DNA of 64,000 bases from an uncultured Bacteroidota bacterium (GTDB lineage Bacteria > Bacteroidota > Bacteroidia > Chitinophagales > Chitinophagaceae). Below the pieces are notes generated by a model, which saw only the letters and a program-made list of their open reading frames with translations, did not search any database and was not told where the DNA came from. Shown piece by piece: positions 51,870 through 59,929 of this stretch. The stretch is taken from the NCBI GenBank assembly GCA_903927185.1, contig CAIYLW010000045.1, positions 1 through 64,000 of the forward strand, written 5' to 3'. The position numbers and the translations under genes are program-made. How positions within the stretch are numbered: the first letter of the stretch is position 1; every line of letters begins with the position of its first letter.

Positions 51870-53378
51870 ATGGGTTTATTATTGTTTTTTGTAGGGTTAA
51901 TAGGTTGGCATATTGGTATGTATGGGATGTTTCAGAAAGCTGGAATAACCCCTTGGAAGGCATTAGTGCCTTTTTATAATACATGGCTAATTGTAGAAAA
52001 AACAGAACTGAAAAAGTATTGGTTCTGGTTACAGTTAATTCCTGTTGCTGGTCAATTCATTACTATTTGGATTACCATCATTTTTGTGATGCAATTCAAA
52101 AGGGTGAATATGATGCATCATACGGCAACTGTTCTGATCCCTTTTATCTATTTCCCCTATCTGGGTTTTTCAAAAAATGAAAAGTTTTATGGCCCTTCAG
52201 TCATGAAATTATATCATAAACCTGCATCCAGGGAATGGATCGACGCCGGTGTTTTTGCAATCGTTGCAGCCACTATTATTAGGACATTTGTTTTTGAAGC
52301 TTATGTAATTCCATCTGGAAGTATGGAAAAAACGCTGTTGGTAAACGATTTTCTTTTTGTAAATAAAATGAGCTATGGGGCTAGAATTCCACAAACACCC
52401 ATGTCTTTTCCATTTGTTCATAATACCATGCCAGGATCTATTACAACACCCTCTTACTTAACATGGATTCAGATCCCTTATAAAAGGTTGCCAGCATTTA
52501 CGCCTGTAAAAAGAAATGATGTAGTTGTTTTTAATGTTCCTGCTGGCGATACCATTATCAACCTACCTGAATATGGAAGTAAAATGCTTTATTATGATGT
52601 GTTGCGTACCCAATTTAAAGGCGATAGAGAAGCATTGATGAATCAGTTCCCAGTAATTGTACATCCAATGGATAAGACAGATAATTATATTAAGAGATGT
52701 GTGGCAGAAGGCGGTGATATGTTACAAATTAAAAATGCGGAACTTTATATTAATGGACAAAAAGCATATTTGCCCAATGCATCTCAAACAGAATATCTTG
52801 TTGAAACTAATGGTATCAATTTTACTGAAGATTTTTTAATGACTTCGCTTGGAATTAATGTGCAGGATACAGAGGGGCAAATTCAACCAATAGAAAATAA
52901 GTCTAATCTTTTTAAGATTAATATGACTCCTCAAGAATTTGAATTGATTAAAAAACAACCGAATGTAAAATCTGCAAACCTTTATGTAGATAATTATGTA
53001 GGTGGTTATTTTCCATTTGATGATGCTAATTTTCCGTTTAGCTTGGATAATTTCGGGCCAATTAAAATTCCTAAAAAAGGAGAGACAATTTCATTGACGC
53101 CTCAAAATATTGCTCTTTACAGAAGATTAATATCTGTTTATGAACACAATGTTTTAGATGAACAAAATGGTAAAATTGTTATTAATGGTAAGGAAACAAA
53201 TTCATATACTCCTATCTATAATTATTATTGGATGATGGGAGATAATAGACATCGAAGTCAGGATAGCCGCTTCTGGGGATTTGTACCAGAAACAAATATA
53301 GTGGGTAAGGCATCCATGATTTGGTTTAGCTACGAAAAAGGACCTCGTTGGAGCCGCTTGTTCAATTCTATTAAATAG
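51870..53378 (+). CDS. lepB: Signal peptidase I, long Bacteroidota form
   Basis: A 502-residue type I signal peptidase starting at ATG 51870 (the ORF track starts three codons earlier at TTG). Several N-terminal membrane segments precede the S26 domain: catalytic Ser151 in IPSGSMEKTLLV, general base Lys275 in DNYIKRCVAEGGD, and the final MGDNRHRSQDSRFWG box. A long insertion of about 125 residues between the Lys box and the final box makes it much larger than the E. coli enzyme, which is typical of the group. It removes signal peptides from exported proteins. A terminator follows. Confidence 0.94.
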   Translation: MGLLLFFVGLIGWHIGMYGMFQKAGITPWKALVPFYNTWLIVEKTELKKYWFWLQLIPVAGQFITIWITIIFVMQFKRVNMMHHTATVLIPFIYFPYLGFSKNEKFYGPSVMKLYHKPASREWIDAGVFAIVAATIIRTFVFEAYVIPSGSMEKTLLVNDFLFVNKMSYGARIPQTPMSFPFVHNTMPGSITTPSYLTWIQIPYKRLPAFTPVKRNDVVVFNVPAGDTIINLPEYGSKMLYYDVLRTQFKGDREALMNQFPVIVHPMDKTDNYIKRCVAEGGDMLQIKNAELYINGQKAYLPNASQTEYLVETNGINFTEDFLMTSLGINVQDTEGQIQPIENKSNLFKINMTPQEFELIKKQPNVKSANLYVDNYVGGYFPFDDANFPFSLDNFGPIKIPKKGETISLTPQNIALYRRLISVYEHNVLDEQNGKIVINGKETNSYTPIYNYYWMMGDNRHRSQDSRFWGFVPETNIVGKASMIWFSYEKGPRWSRLFNSIK

Positions 53379-53398
53379 CTTATCTTCAAATTTCATTG

Positions 53399-53433
53399 AG
53401 GTCCTCATAGTTCTTTGCTATGGGGACTTTTTT
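53399..53433 (+). terminator. Terminator after lepB
   Basis: AGGTCCTCATAG pairs with CTATGGGGACTT (two wobbles) over loop TTCTTTG, with a T run. It overlaps the ORF-track start of cdd, supporting the downstream start. Confidence 0.8.
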
Positions 53434-53449
53434 GTCTAATTTATTTTTT

Positions 53450-53935
53450 ATGCAAAAACAGCTTATTCAGGTTTATTTCGATGAATATCAGGGTATCAAT
53501 ACTCTAAAAACGCAAGACGCCTTTTTATTGCAAGCAGCTAGAGAAGCAATTACATTATCCTATGCTCCTTATTCTAAATTCCAGGTGGGAGCCGCTGCCA
53601 GACTTATCAATGGCGTTATCTTAAAAGGAAGCAATCAAGAAAATGCAAGTTTTCCGGCAGGATTATGTGCAGAAAGGGTTCTATTATCCATTTGTTCATC
53701 GCTCTATCCGGGCATTCCAATAATTGATTTGGCAGTTAGTTATCATAATCAATTAGGTGAAAGCAATAAACCAATTAGTCCTTGTGGAATATGCCGACAA
53801 AGTTTAACAGAATATGAAAATATAGTTAACCATAGTATTCGGTTGATTTTAGGAGGAATGACAGGGAAAGTTTTTATCATTGAAAAGGCAACTGATTTGT
53901 TGCCACTTGGATTTTCTTTTACAGATATGAAATAA
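53450..53935 (+). CDS. cdd: Cytidine deaminase
   Basis: A 161-residue enzyme that deaminates cytidine and deoxycytidine for pyrimidine salvage. I start at ATG 53450 (MQKQLIQVYFDEY) because the longer ORF start at 53420 lies within the lepB terminator. Zinc ligands and the catalytic Glu are in ASFPAGLCAERVLL (C-A-E) and SPCGICRQ (PCxxC). YAPYSKFQVGAA is the substrate region. Length is slightly above the dimer-size bacterial enzyme, which has about 130 to 150 residues. Confidence 0.95.
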   Translation: MQKQLIQVYFDEYQGINTLKTQDAFLLQAAREAITLSYAPYSKFQVGAAARLINGVILKGSNQENASFPAGLCAERVLLSICSSLYPGIPIIDLAVSYHNQLGESNKPISPCGICRQSLTEYENIVNHSIRLILGGMTGKVFIIEKATDLLPLGFSFTDMK

Positions 53936-54012
53936 ATATTCAAAAATATGGGGCTATTGAATTTCTTAATGAGACTATATATGAATTAGGATTTTACAAT
54001 TAATTTTAAAGT

Positions 54013-54597
54013 ATGGTTATTCATGTTCAAAAAAGAAGACTTTTTCTAACTTATTTGAAGCTTGGATATCTTTTGCATTTAATGTCAATTTTGGAATTAG
54101 TGCTTATCATAAGTTGTTTTCTTCATTATGATTTATTCCATTGGGTTCAAAATGAGTATACTTTTTTAAGAGCAATTTTAGTATTTGTTTTTATTTCAGC
54201 TCCCATCTTTCCTCAGTGCGATGCTCGATCAAGATTCCAAAATTATAAACAAGTAAAAGATCATTTATTCATCTATGGTTTTCAGCCAAGAATTATAAAA
54301 CCATTTTCTTTTTCAAGATGTCAAAGAGACGCGGTTTTAGCTGCTGCTGAAGAATTAGGAATGAAAAAGGAATGCAAACAATATTTTTTTGAACAGGGGC
54401 ACCGCTGGTATCACCTTTTACCAGAATTTCTTTATCACAAACCTGGATATTTATTTCGAAAAGCATTTTGGCTCAATACTTTTTTTGCAAAACACTATCA
54501 ATCTAAAGTAGATTTTTCCGTTCATGTAAAAGCCAATAAGTATAATTTATTAAATGAAAATCAGTTTAATTTAATGCAGGATTTATTATCTAATTAA
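54013..54597 (+). CDS. Two-helix membrane protein, unknown function
   Basis: A 194-residue protein with two hydrophobic segments (about residues 15-38 and 50-67) and a basic, aromatic-rich cytoplasmic part containing FPQCDARSRFQNYKQVKDHLF and CQRDAVLAAAEELG. The second half (EQGHRWYHLLPEFLYHKPGYLFRKAFW) has many His and Trp. I believe similar unnamed proteins exist in Chitinophagaceae, but I cannot assign a role. It overlaps the convergent T9SS protein gene by 12 bases. Confidence 0.7.
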   Translation: MVIHVQKRRLFLTYLKLGYLLHLMSILELVLIISCFLHYDLFHWVQNEYTFLRAILVFVFISAPIFPQCDARSRFQNYKQVKDHLFIYGFQPRIIKPFSFSRCQRDAVLAAAEELGMKKECKQYFFEQGHRWYHLLPEFLYHKPGYLFRKAFWLNTFFAKHYQSKVDFSVHVKANKYNLLNENQFNLMQDLLSN

Positions 54598-56613
54598 AAC
54601 AGTAGTGCCTTTTAAATGAAAGATCTTGCCAGTATCTTTATGGGTGTAATCCAGCGTCCAAATATAGGTTCCACTTGGTTGTAATTCTCCATTTAATCTA
54701 CCATCCCATTTTTCATGCCAATCGCTGCTTTCATAAATTATCTGCCCATAACGGTTGTAAACTTTAAAGCTTAGGTTTCTTGCTTTAAATGCATTTAGCG
54801 GGTAGAGATAATCATTTAGTCCATCTCCGTTTGGTGTAAATCCTGTGGGTATATCAATATAACAGTTAGGAAGAACAAATACATTTTTGAAACTAGTATC
54901 TGAACAGTTAAATACATTTTGCACTACTTCCACAACTAGGTATTGGTTTTGATTGCCATTTGCAGGGAAATAGATGCCCACAGGTTGTTTTAAGTTACTA
55001 GTTAAGCTATTTCCAAAACTCCATTTCCAACTTATAATATTAGAACTGCTATTATCAACAACCATTAAACTATCATTCAAACAAAGTGTATCCGAAATAG
55101 TAAAACCAGCCTTCACGGTATGGTCAGGTAAATTTAAATCAACAACACTGCTATCATTACAAAATCCATTTGTTACAGATAAAACAGTATGCAATTTTCC
55201 AAACTTGTTTAATTTTAAAATAGGATTTTGTAAAGCACTATTGGTACCATTGTTTAATGTCCAATTCCACTGATTGGCTCCATTATTGGCATCATGGAAT
55301 AAATTTAAGGTATCGTATTTGCATCCAACATCAATTTGGTAAGTGAAATCTGCAGTAGTAACATTTTTTATCGAAAAATTAATTATGGAACCTATTGGTG
55401 TTGGTTGACCACATTCGTTAATGATAATATTCCCATTAGTTCCATTTTGTAAATGCAATTGATAATTACCATTAGTTTTAATTGGACTGCTAAGGATAAT
55501 TTGAATAATATCCGATAATCCACTACTGCAAACTCCTTGCGCTGATTTGATATTGACTGGAGAAGGACCAGTAATAAAAAAGTTGGATCCATCTTTTGAT
55601 ATAGAGCTACACTTCATTGGTCTACTGAAAACTAATTGTAAGGTATCTTGAATACACACAATTGGTCTAATACTGTCCATAGGAGTTGGGAGTGCAGTAG
55701 TGAAAATTAAACTCTCTGTTAATCCAACCGCAAGCTGATTTCCACAGTTATCCAATAAGGTGTTATGGTCTGTTCCAATTTTTGAAGTTACCGTATATGT
55801 TCCTGGTGTAAGAAGGTTTTGCAAAGTTAATTCAAGTGTATCTGTATCAAAAGAAACAGCACATCCACGACCAGTAGTTAATGCAATAGAATTTGGGGTA
55901 GTTCCAGAAACATTGAAATCAGTACCATCAGAACTGATGCTATTGCAGAGCACTTTTTTGTTAAGCATTAACAAAATTTGAGTACCGTCGCAAACTGCGT
56001 GACCCTTTGAAATTGTTGGGGTAACTGGATCAATAATACTAGCTGATCCACCTTGAAAAGACAGGTTATATCCAACTTGGGATGGAGAAAAATTGCTAAC
56101 AAGCAAAATATAATTGTGTCCTGCAATTAAGTCTGGCATGGTACTAAATGTTGGATTACCATTAATTGCAGGGGATGCACATTCAAACCATTTTACTCCA
56201 GAACTTCCTGCTCCTGTTGGTCCATACATGCCTGACCAGTTAGCAGAAATAATTAAATTACTGTTCGTATAAACTTCCATTGGGTCATGCCCAGTAATAT
56301 CAAACAGTTCCCAATCATAATCATCATTAGAATTAATTGGGGTAATAGTAAAAGCAAATTTACCGGAAGCATAACAGGTGAATTTGTACCAAAATGGATT
56401 AATATCCGAGTAACCAGCCTTGTCGGTACAAGGTGTTGGTACACTTCTGCCTCCACAAAAAGGAACTATTTTTTGGTCAAAGTTGGTAGTCCCGCAAACA
56501 GGGAATGCAGTAGTTGGATTCTGTCCAAGTGTAGTGCATATTTGCCCCTCACCAGTTAAATAAATAGTTAGTGTAAAAATTAAAGCAACTATATGTCGAT
56601 ATTGGAATTTCAC
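54586..56613 (-). CDS. T9SS type-B secreted protein with gliding motility C-domain
   Basis: A 675-residue secreted protein that starts at GTG (no ATG precedes its signal peptide). The middle part contains several Ig/PKD-like repeats, including a PKD-like segment (DSLMVVDNSSSNIISWKWSFG). The last 85 residues are the gliding-motility-associated C-terminal domain: CYIDIPTGFTPNGDGLNDYL and FKVYNRYGQIIYESSDWHEKWDG, used as a type-B sorting signal for type IX secretion. It should be exported and attached to the cell surface, probably acting as an adhesin or matrix protein. Its promoter carries a perfect inverted repeat. Confidence 0.9.
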   Translation of the reverse strand: MKFQYRHIVALIFTLTIYLTGEGQICTTLGQNPTTAFPVCGTTNFDQKIVPFCGGRSVPTPCTDKAGYSDINPFWYKFTCYASGKFAFTITPINSNDDYDWELFDITGHDPMEVYTNSNLIISANWSGMYGPTGAGSSGVKWFECASPAINGNPTFSTMPDLIAGHNYILLVSNFSPSQVGYNLSFQGGSASIIDPVTPTISKGHAVCDGTQILLMLNKKVLCNSISSDGTDFNVSGTTPNSIALTTGRGCAVSFDTDTLELTLQNLLTPGTYTVTSKIGTDHNTLLDNCGNQLAVGLTESLIFTTALPTPMDSIRPIVCIQDTLQLVFSRPMKCSSISKDGSNFFITGPSPVNIKSAQGVCSSGLSDIIQIILSSPIKTNGNYQLHLQNGTNGNIIINECGQPTPIGSIINFSIKNVTTADFTYQIDVGCKYDTLNLFHDANNGANQWNWTLNNGTNSALQNPILKLNKFGKLHTVLSVTNGFCNDSSVVDLNLPDHTVKAGFTISDTLCLNDSLMVVDNSSSNIISWKWSFGNSLTSNLKQPVGIYFPANGNQNQYLVVEVVQNVFNCSDTSFKNVFVLPNCYIDIPTGFTPNGDGLNDYLYPLNAFKARNLSFKVYNRYGQIIYESSDWHEKWDGRLNGELQPSGTYIWTLDYTHKDTGKIFHLKGTTVLIR

Positions 56614-56617
56614 CTAT

Positions 56618-56651
56618 CAAATTTATTGTATCAATGCTGAATTGATACAAA
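56618..56651 (-). promoter_or_regulatory. Promoter of T9SS protein with inverted repeat filling the spacer
   Basis: On the minus strand TTTG (56651-56648), a 22-base spacer, then TAAATTTG (56625-56618): both elements match the consensus. A perfect inverted repeat TTGTATCAAT-N5-ATTGATACAA (56626-56650) fills the spacer. The start point predicted from the -7 box falls at or near the GTG, implying a leaderless mRNA. Regulator unknown. Confidence 0.6.
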
Positions 56652-56824
56652 TTCGTGATAATCTTATCATAAAAATGACAAATAATTAAGTTCTGATATT
56701 ATTTTAATTGTAATCAATTGAAAAACACGTAAATATGTTATTAACTCCTATTTATTAAGTACATTAATTTAGGTTTGGCATGGTGTTTGGCTTATCATTG
56801 AAAGTAATTATTACCAATCTATAT

Positions 56825-56858
56825 TTCGAATTAAAGGAGTTAAAGTAAATTACCTTTG
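56825..56858 (+). promoter_or_regulatory. Promoter for the RlpA-like gene
   Basis: TTCG at 56825 (one mismatch), a 22-base spacer and TACCTTTG at 56851, a perfect -7 element. The predicted start is near 56865. The rest of 56652-56824 shows nothing I can name. Confidence 0.5.
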
Positions 56859-56896
56859 AATTAGATCAGCAAGACAGCTAAATCTCAATTAGGAGC

Positions 56897-57412
56897 ATGA
56901 AAAAAATTATTGCCATTATATTGATGATAATCTGTCATGGGCAGATTCATGCACAAATTGATACTATAATCAACCCTATAAAAGCGGATACTCTTTTTCA
57001 AGTTAGGGATAGCCTTGCGCCTTTAAAAGATTCTTTTAAACTCGATTCTTCTATTAAATTAGAGCCTTTGGGCGGTTTTAAGTTAAAACCTAATGCAAAA
57101 GTAATTACCGGAATCGCCAGTTTTTACTCAAAAAATCTGGATGGTACAAAGACTGCAACAGGAGAGTATTATAGAAATGCAAAGCTTACAGCTGCTAGTA
57201 ATAATTACAAATTGAATACTTGGGTAAAAGTTACTAATATCAGTAATGATAAATTTGTAATTGTACGGATTAATGATCGAATGCATCCGAGAATGGCAAA
57301 AAGGGGAAGGGTGGTAGATTTAAGCAGAGCAGCTGCAAAAGAGCTAGATTTCATGAAAAAAGGTCTCACTAAAGTCCGAGTTGAACCCATTGACATCATA
57401 AGTGTTGATTAA
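56897..57412 (+). CDS. RlpA-like double-psi beta-barrel protein
   Basis: A 171-residue exported protein with a signal peptide (ICHGQIHAQ) and a Pro/Lys-rich linker. The C-terminal RlpA-like domain (about 75-168) is GIASFYSKNLDGTKTATGEYY, WVKVTNISNDKFVIVRINDRMHP, then RVVDLSRAAAKEL. The conserved Asp in NDRMHP and the His both match active RlpA lytic transglycosylases, which cut peptidoglycan lacking stem peptides. There is no SPOR domain. It probably acts in the periplasm on the cell wall. Confidence 0.9.
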   Translation: MKKIIAIILMIICHGQIHAQIDTIINPIKADTLFQVRDSLAPLKDSFKLDSSIKLEPLGGFKLKPNAKVITGIASFYSKNLDGTKTATGEYYRNAKLTAASNNYKLNTWVKVTNISNDKFVIVRINDRMHPRMAKRGRVVDLSRAAAKELDFMKKGLTKVRVEPIDIISVD

Positions 57413-57440
57413 TGGTGTAGAATTTGGCAGTTTATATTAT

Positions 57441-57471
57441 TTTAAAAAATGAAATCTTGACTGTATTTTTG
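57441..57471 (+). promoter_or_regulatory. Promoter for the OmpA-family gene
   Basis: TATTTTTG at 57464 is a perfect -7 element; a weak TTT at 57441 gives a 20-base spacer. The start point should be near 57478, about 14 bases before the ATG. Confidence 0.45.
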
Positions 57472-57491
57472 TTGGACCAATAAAACTGTTT

Positions 57492-58820
57492 ATGAAGAAA
57501 ATTTTATTTTTTACTGTAGTAATGGGTCTATCTGCAATTAGTTTTGCTCAGACTACTAGTTATAAAAAAATGCCCTCTTTAGGAATTAATTTCTTTTTAC
57601 AAGACTTTAAAACCCCTTCATTAATTAATAGTAGTTCATTAAGTAGCGCTTTAAATGGTGGATGGGCAAAATTGAGTGATATGAATGCTGGTATAAGCCT
57701 TCAATATATGAATGGGCTTACTGATCATGTAGATTTCACCACCTCATTTGGTGCATCAGGGTTAAGTTATCCATTTAGAGCATCATCTGGTATCTCATCA
57801 CCAAGTAATAGCAAATTATTATTAGAGTGGGATGCAGGTGTGAATATCAAGCTGTTGACAGATAAATACTTCTTAGTTCCCTATTTAAATACTGGATTAG
57901 GTGCTTCTATGTATGGAGCCACTTATTTCGCTGCTTTTATACCTATTGGAGCTGGTTTGCAAATGAATCTTGGAGAAGGTGCTTTCATTCATACTCAAAT
58001 GAATTATCGTAGTCAGGTCTCTCCTTTGTCTACCAACCATATAAATTATTCAATTGGATTTTCTATTCCTGTAAAAGAGAATAAACCACCGGTTGTTGTG
58101 GCGCCTCCTCCTCCGCCTCCGCCAGCCCCTCTGGATACAGATGGAGACGGTATCATTGATACAAATGACAAATGTCCTACGGTTCCAGGTGTAGCTAAAT
58201 ACCAAGGATGCCCAGTACCTGATACTGATGGTGATGGAATCAATGATGATAACGACAAATGTCCAACTGTAAAAGGTCTTGCAAAATATGAGGGATGTCC
58301 AATTCCAGATACTGATAAAGATGGTATCAATGATGAGGAAGATAAATGTCCTACCGTTCCTGGTCTTGCACGTTATCAAGGATGTCCAATTCCTGATACA
58401 GATGGTGATGGAGTTAATGATGAAGAAGATAAATGCCCGCACGTTAAAGGAACAGCTGCATTATTTGGTTGTCCTTCATTGAATTTCAAAGCTGCCGATA
58501 TTAATTTTGATAACTCTAGTACCGAACTAACAAAAGTTTCAAAAACTGAATTAGATAAAGGTGTGAAGGTATTGACTGAGAATCCAGAATTGAAATTATA
58601 TGTGGAAGGTCACACTTCAAGCACGGGTACTGCAAAATTGAATGATAAACTATCATTAGATCGTGCTAACATCGTTAAGGCTTATTTAGTTAAAAAAGGA
58701 ATTGCTCCAAATAGATTAACCGCTACAGGTTTTGGTAGCAGCAAACCAATTGCTGATAACAAAACTAAAGAAGGACAAAAATTAAATAGAAGAGTAGAAT
58801 TTAAAGTTCAGGAGAATTAA
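57492..58820 (+). CDS. OmpA-family outer-membrane protein with TSP3 repeats
   Basis: A 442-residue protein: signal peptide (SAISFAQ), an eight-stranded-type barrel (about 20-195), a proline run (VVAPPPPPPPAP), four calcium-binding thrombospondin type-3 repeats (DTDGDGINDDNDKCPTV and relatives, about 213-330), then an OmpA-like domain (about 332-440) with VEGHTSSTGTAKLNDKLS and the NRRVEFKV end that holds peptidoglycan. It should link the outer membrane to the cell wall. The repeats share 70-80 percent of their bases, enough for unequal exchange. Confidence 0.94.
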   Translation: MKKILFFTVVMGLSAISFAQTTSYKKMPSLGINFFLQDFKTPSLINSSSLSSALNGGWAKLSDMNAGISLQYMNGLTDHVDFTTSFGASGLSYPFRASSGISSPSNSKLLLEWDAGVNIKLLTDKYFLVPYLNTGLGASMYGATYFAAFIPIGAGLQMNLGEGAFIHTQMNYRSQVSPLSTNHINYSIGFSIPVKENKPPVVVAPPPPPPPAPLDTDGDGIIDTNDKCPTVPGVAKYQGCPVPDTDGDGINDDNDKCPTVKGLAKYEGCPIPDTDKDGINDEEDKCPTVPGLARYQGCPIPDTDGDGVNDEEDKCPHVKGTAALFGCPSLNFKAADINFDNSSTELTKVSKTELDKGVKVLTENPELKLYVEGHTSSTGTAKLNDKLSLDRANIVKAYLVKKGIAPNRLTATGFGSSKPIADNKTKEGQKLNRRVEFKVQEN

Positions 58821-58841
58821 TCTGAATGCATCATAGTAAAA

Positions 58842-58877
58842 GGCCCGATTGCAAATAATGTAATCGGGTTTTTTTTG
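58842..58877 (+). terminator. Terminator after OmpA-family gene
   Basis: CCCGATTGC pairs with GTAATCGGG (one wobble) over loop AAATAAT, followed by eight T. The gene on the other side is convergent (murB). Confidence 0.85.
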
Positions 58878-58882
58878 TGAGG

Positions 58883-59905
58883 TTATAAAATATTCACTTC
58901 TCTTTCGAGGCTAATATTAAATTCTTTGAAAATGGAATCGATAATTTTTTCAGATAAAGCATAGATATCCCAACCGGTTGCATTACCGAAATTAATTAAC
59001 ACTAATGCTTGCATAGAATGACAGCCGGCGTCACCTTCTCGATATCCCTTCCAGCCAGCTTTTTCTATCAACCATCCTGCTGCTATTTTTATGGTTCCAT
59101 CTATATTTAGATAACCAGGTAGGTCAGGATATTTCAACAAAATTTTATTGAATTGATCTTTTGCAATACTGGGATTTTTAAAGAAGCTTCCCGCATTGCC
59201 TATCAACTTTGGATCGGGTAATTTACTTGATCGAATGTTAATAATTGCATTGGATATTGCTCGAATATTAAGTTCTTGAACGCCCATTTTTTTAAGCTCA
59301 GTTTCAATAGCTCCATAACTCGTTTTTAAGATCGGTATTTTATTTAATTTAAAATTTACACTCGTGATTACAAATTGATTTTTCCATTTACTTTTAAATG
59401 CGCTATTTCGGTAGTCGAATGTACAATCGGCATTTGTAAAATTTTGCCATGATTTATCTGCAATATGAAAGGCTTCTACTGATTCAATTAGGTCTTTTAC
59501 TTCTACTCCATATGCTCCGATATTTTGAATAGGGGAGGCACCTACTGTACCTGGAATCAAGCTTAAATTTTCTATACCCGCCCATCCATTATTGATACAA
59601 TACAAAACAAATTGATGCCAATTTTCACCAGCAGCTGCCTTTACATAGAAGTAATTCTCATCTTCTTTATATAATTGGATTCCTTTGATTTCGTTTTTCA
59701 AAACAACGGTATCTAACAACTGTTGTATAAATAAGATATTACTTCCACCACCTAAAATAAAATGTGATTCAAGTATTCGATTCTGATAGTTATCTACAAT
59801 TTCAGAAAGTGCATCATTACTACTGAAGATATAAAAGTCTCTTGCGATGGTTTCAATACCAAAGCTGTTATATTTTTTAAGCGATATGTTATTTTGTAAG
59901 CGCAT
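58883..59905 (-). CDS. murB: UDP-N-acetylenolpyruvoylglucosamine reductase
   Basis: A 340-residue FAD enzyme of the second step in UDP-MurNAc synthesis, with E. coli-type length. FAD binding is seen in FILGGGSNILF and SLIPGTVGASPIQNIGAYGVEVKD; YRNSAFKSKW and GNAGSFFKNP carry active-site residues (Tyr, Ser), and the C-terminal LINFGNATG is the type I end. It is co-directional with priA, 24 bases downstream of it. Confidence 0.96.
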   Translation of the reverse strand: MRLQNNISLKKYNSFGIETIARDFYIFSSNDALSEIVDNYQNRILESHFILGGGSNILFIQQLLDTVVLKNEIKGIQLYKEDENYFYVKAAAGENWHQFVLYCINNGWAGIENLSLIPGTVGASPIQNIGAYGVEVKDLIESVEAFHIADKSWQNFTNADCTFDYRNSAFKSKWKNQFVITSVNFKLNKIPILKTSYGAIETELKKMGVQELNIRAISNAIINIRSSKLPDPKLIGNAGSFFKNPSIAKDQFNKILLKYPDLPGYLNIDGTIKIAAGWLIEKAGWKGYREGDAGCHSMQALVLINFGNATGWDIYALSEKIIDSIFKEFNISLEREVNIL

Positions 59906-59929
59906 CTACATGAAAATAAATAAAAAGAT

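Noticed and set aside
58050-58442. 130-residue minus-strand ORF opposite the TSP3 repeats, with repeated serine and isoleucine blocks
   Set aside because: It is the reverse complement of the repeated TSP3 stretch and has no start context or signal peptide.
58130-58480. Tandem DNA repeats that could look like a CRISPR-like or minisatellite array
   Set aside because: The repeats encode the TSP3 protein repeats in frame, with coding-type divergence and no spacer pattern.
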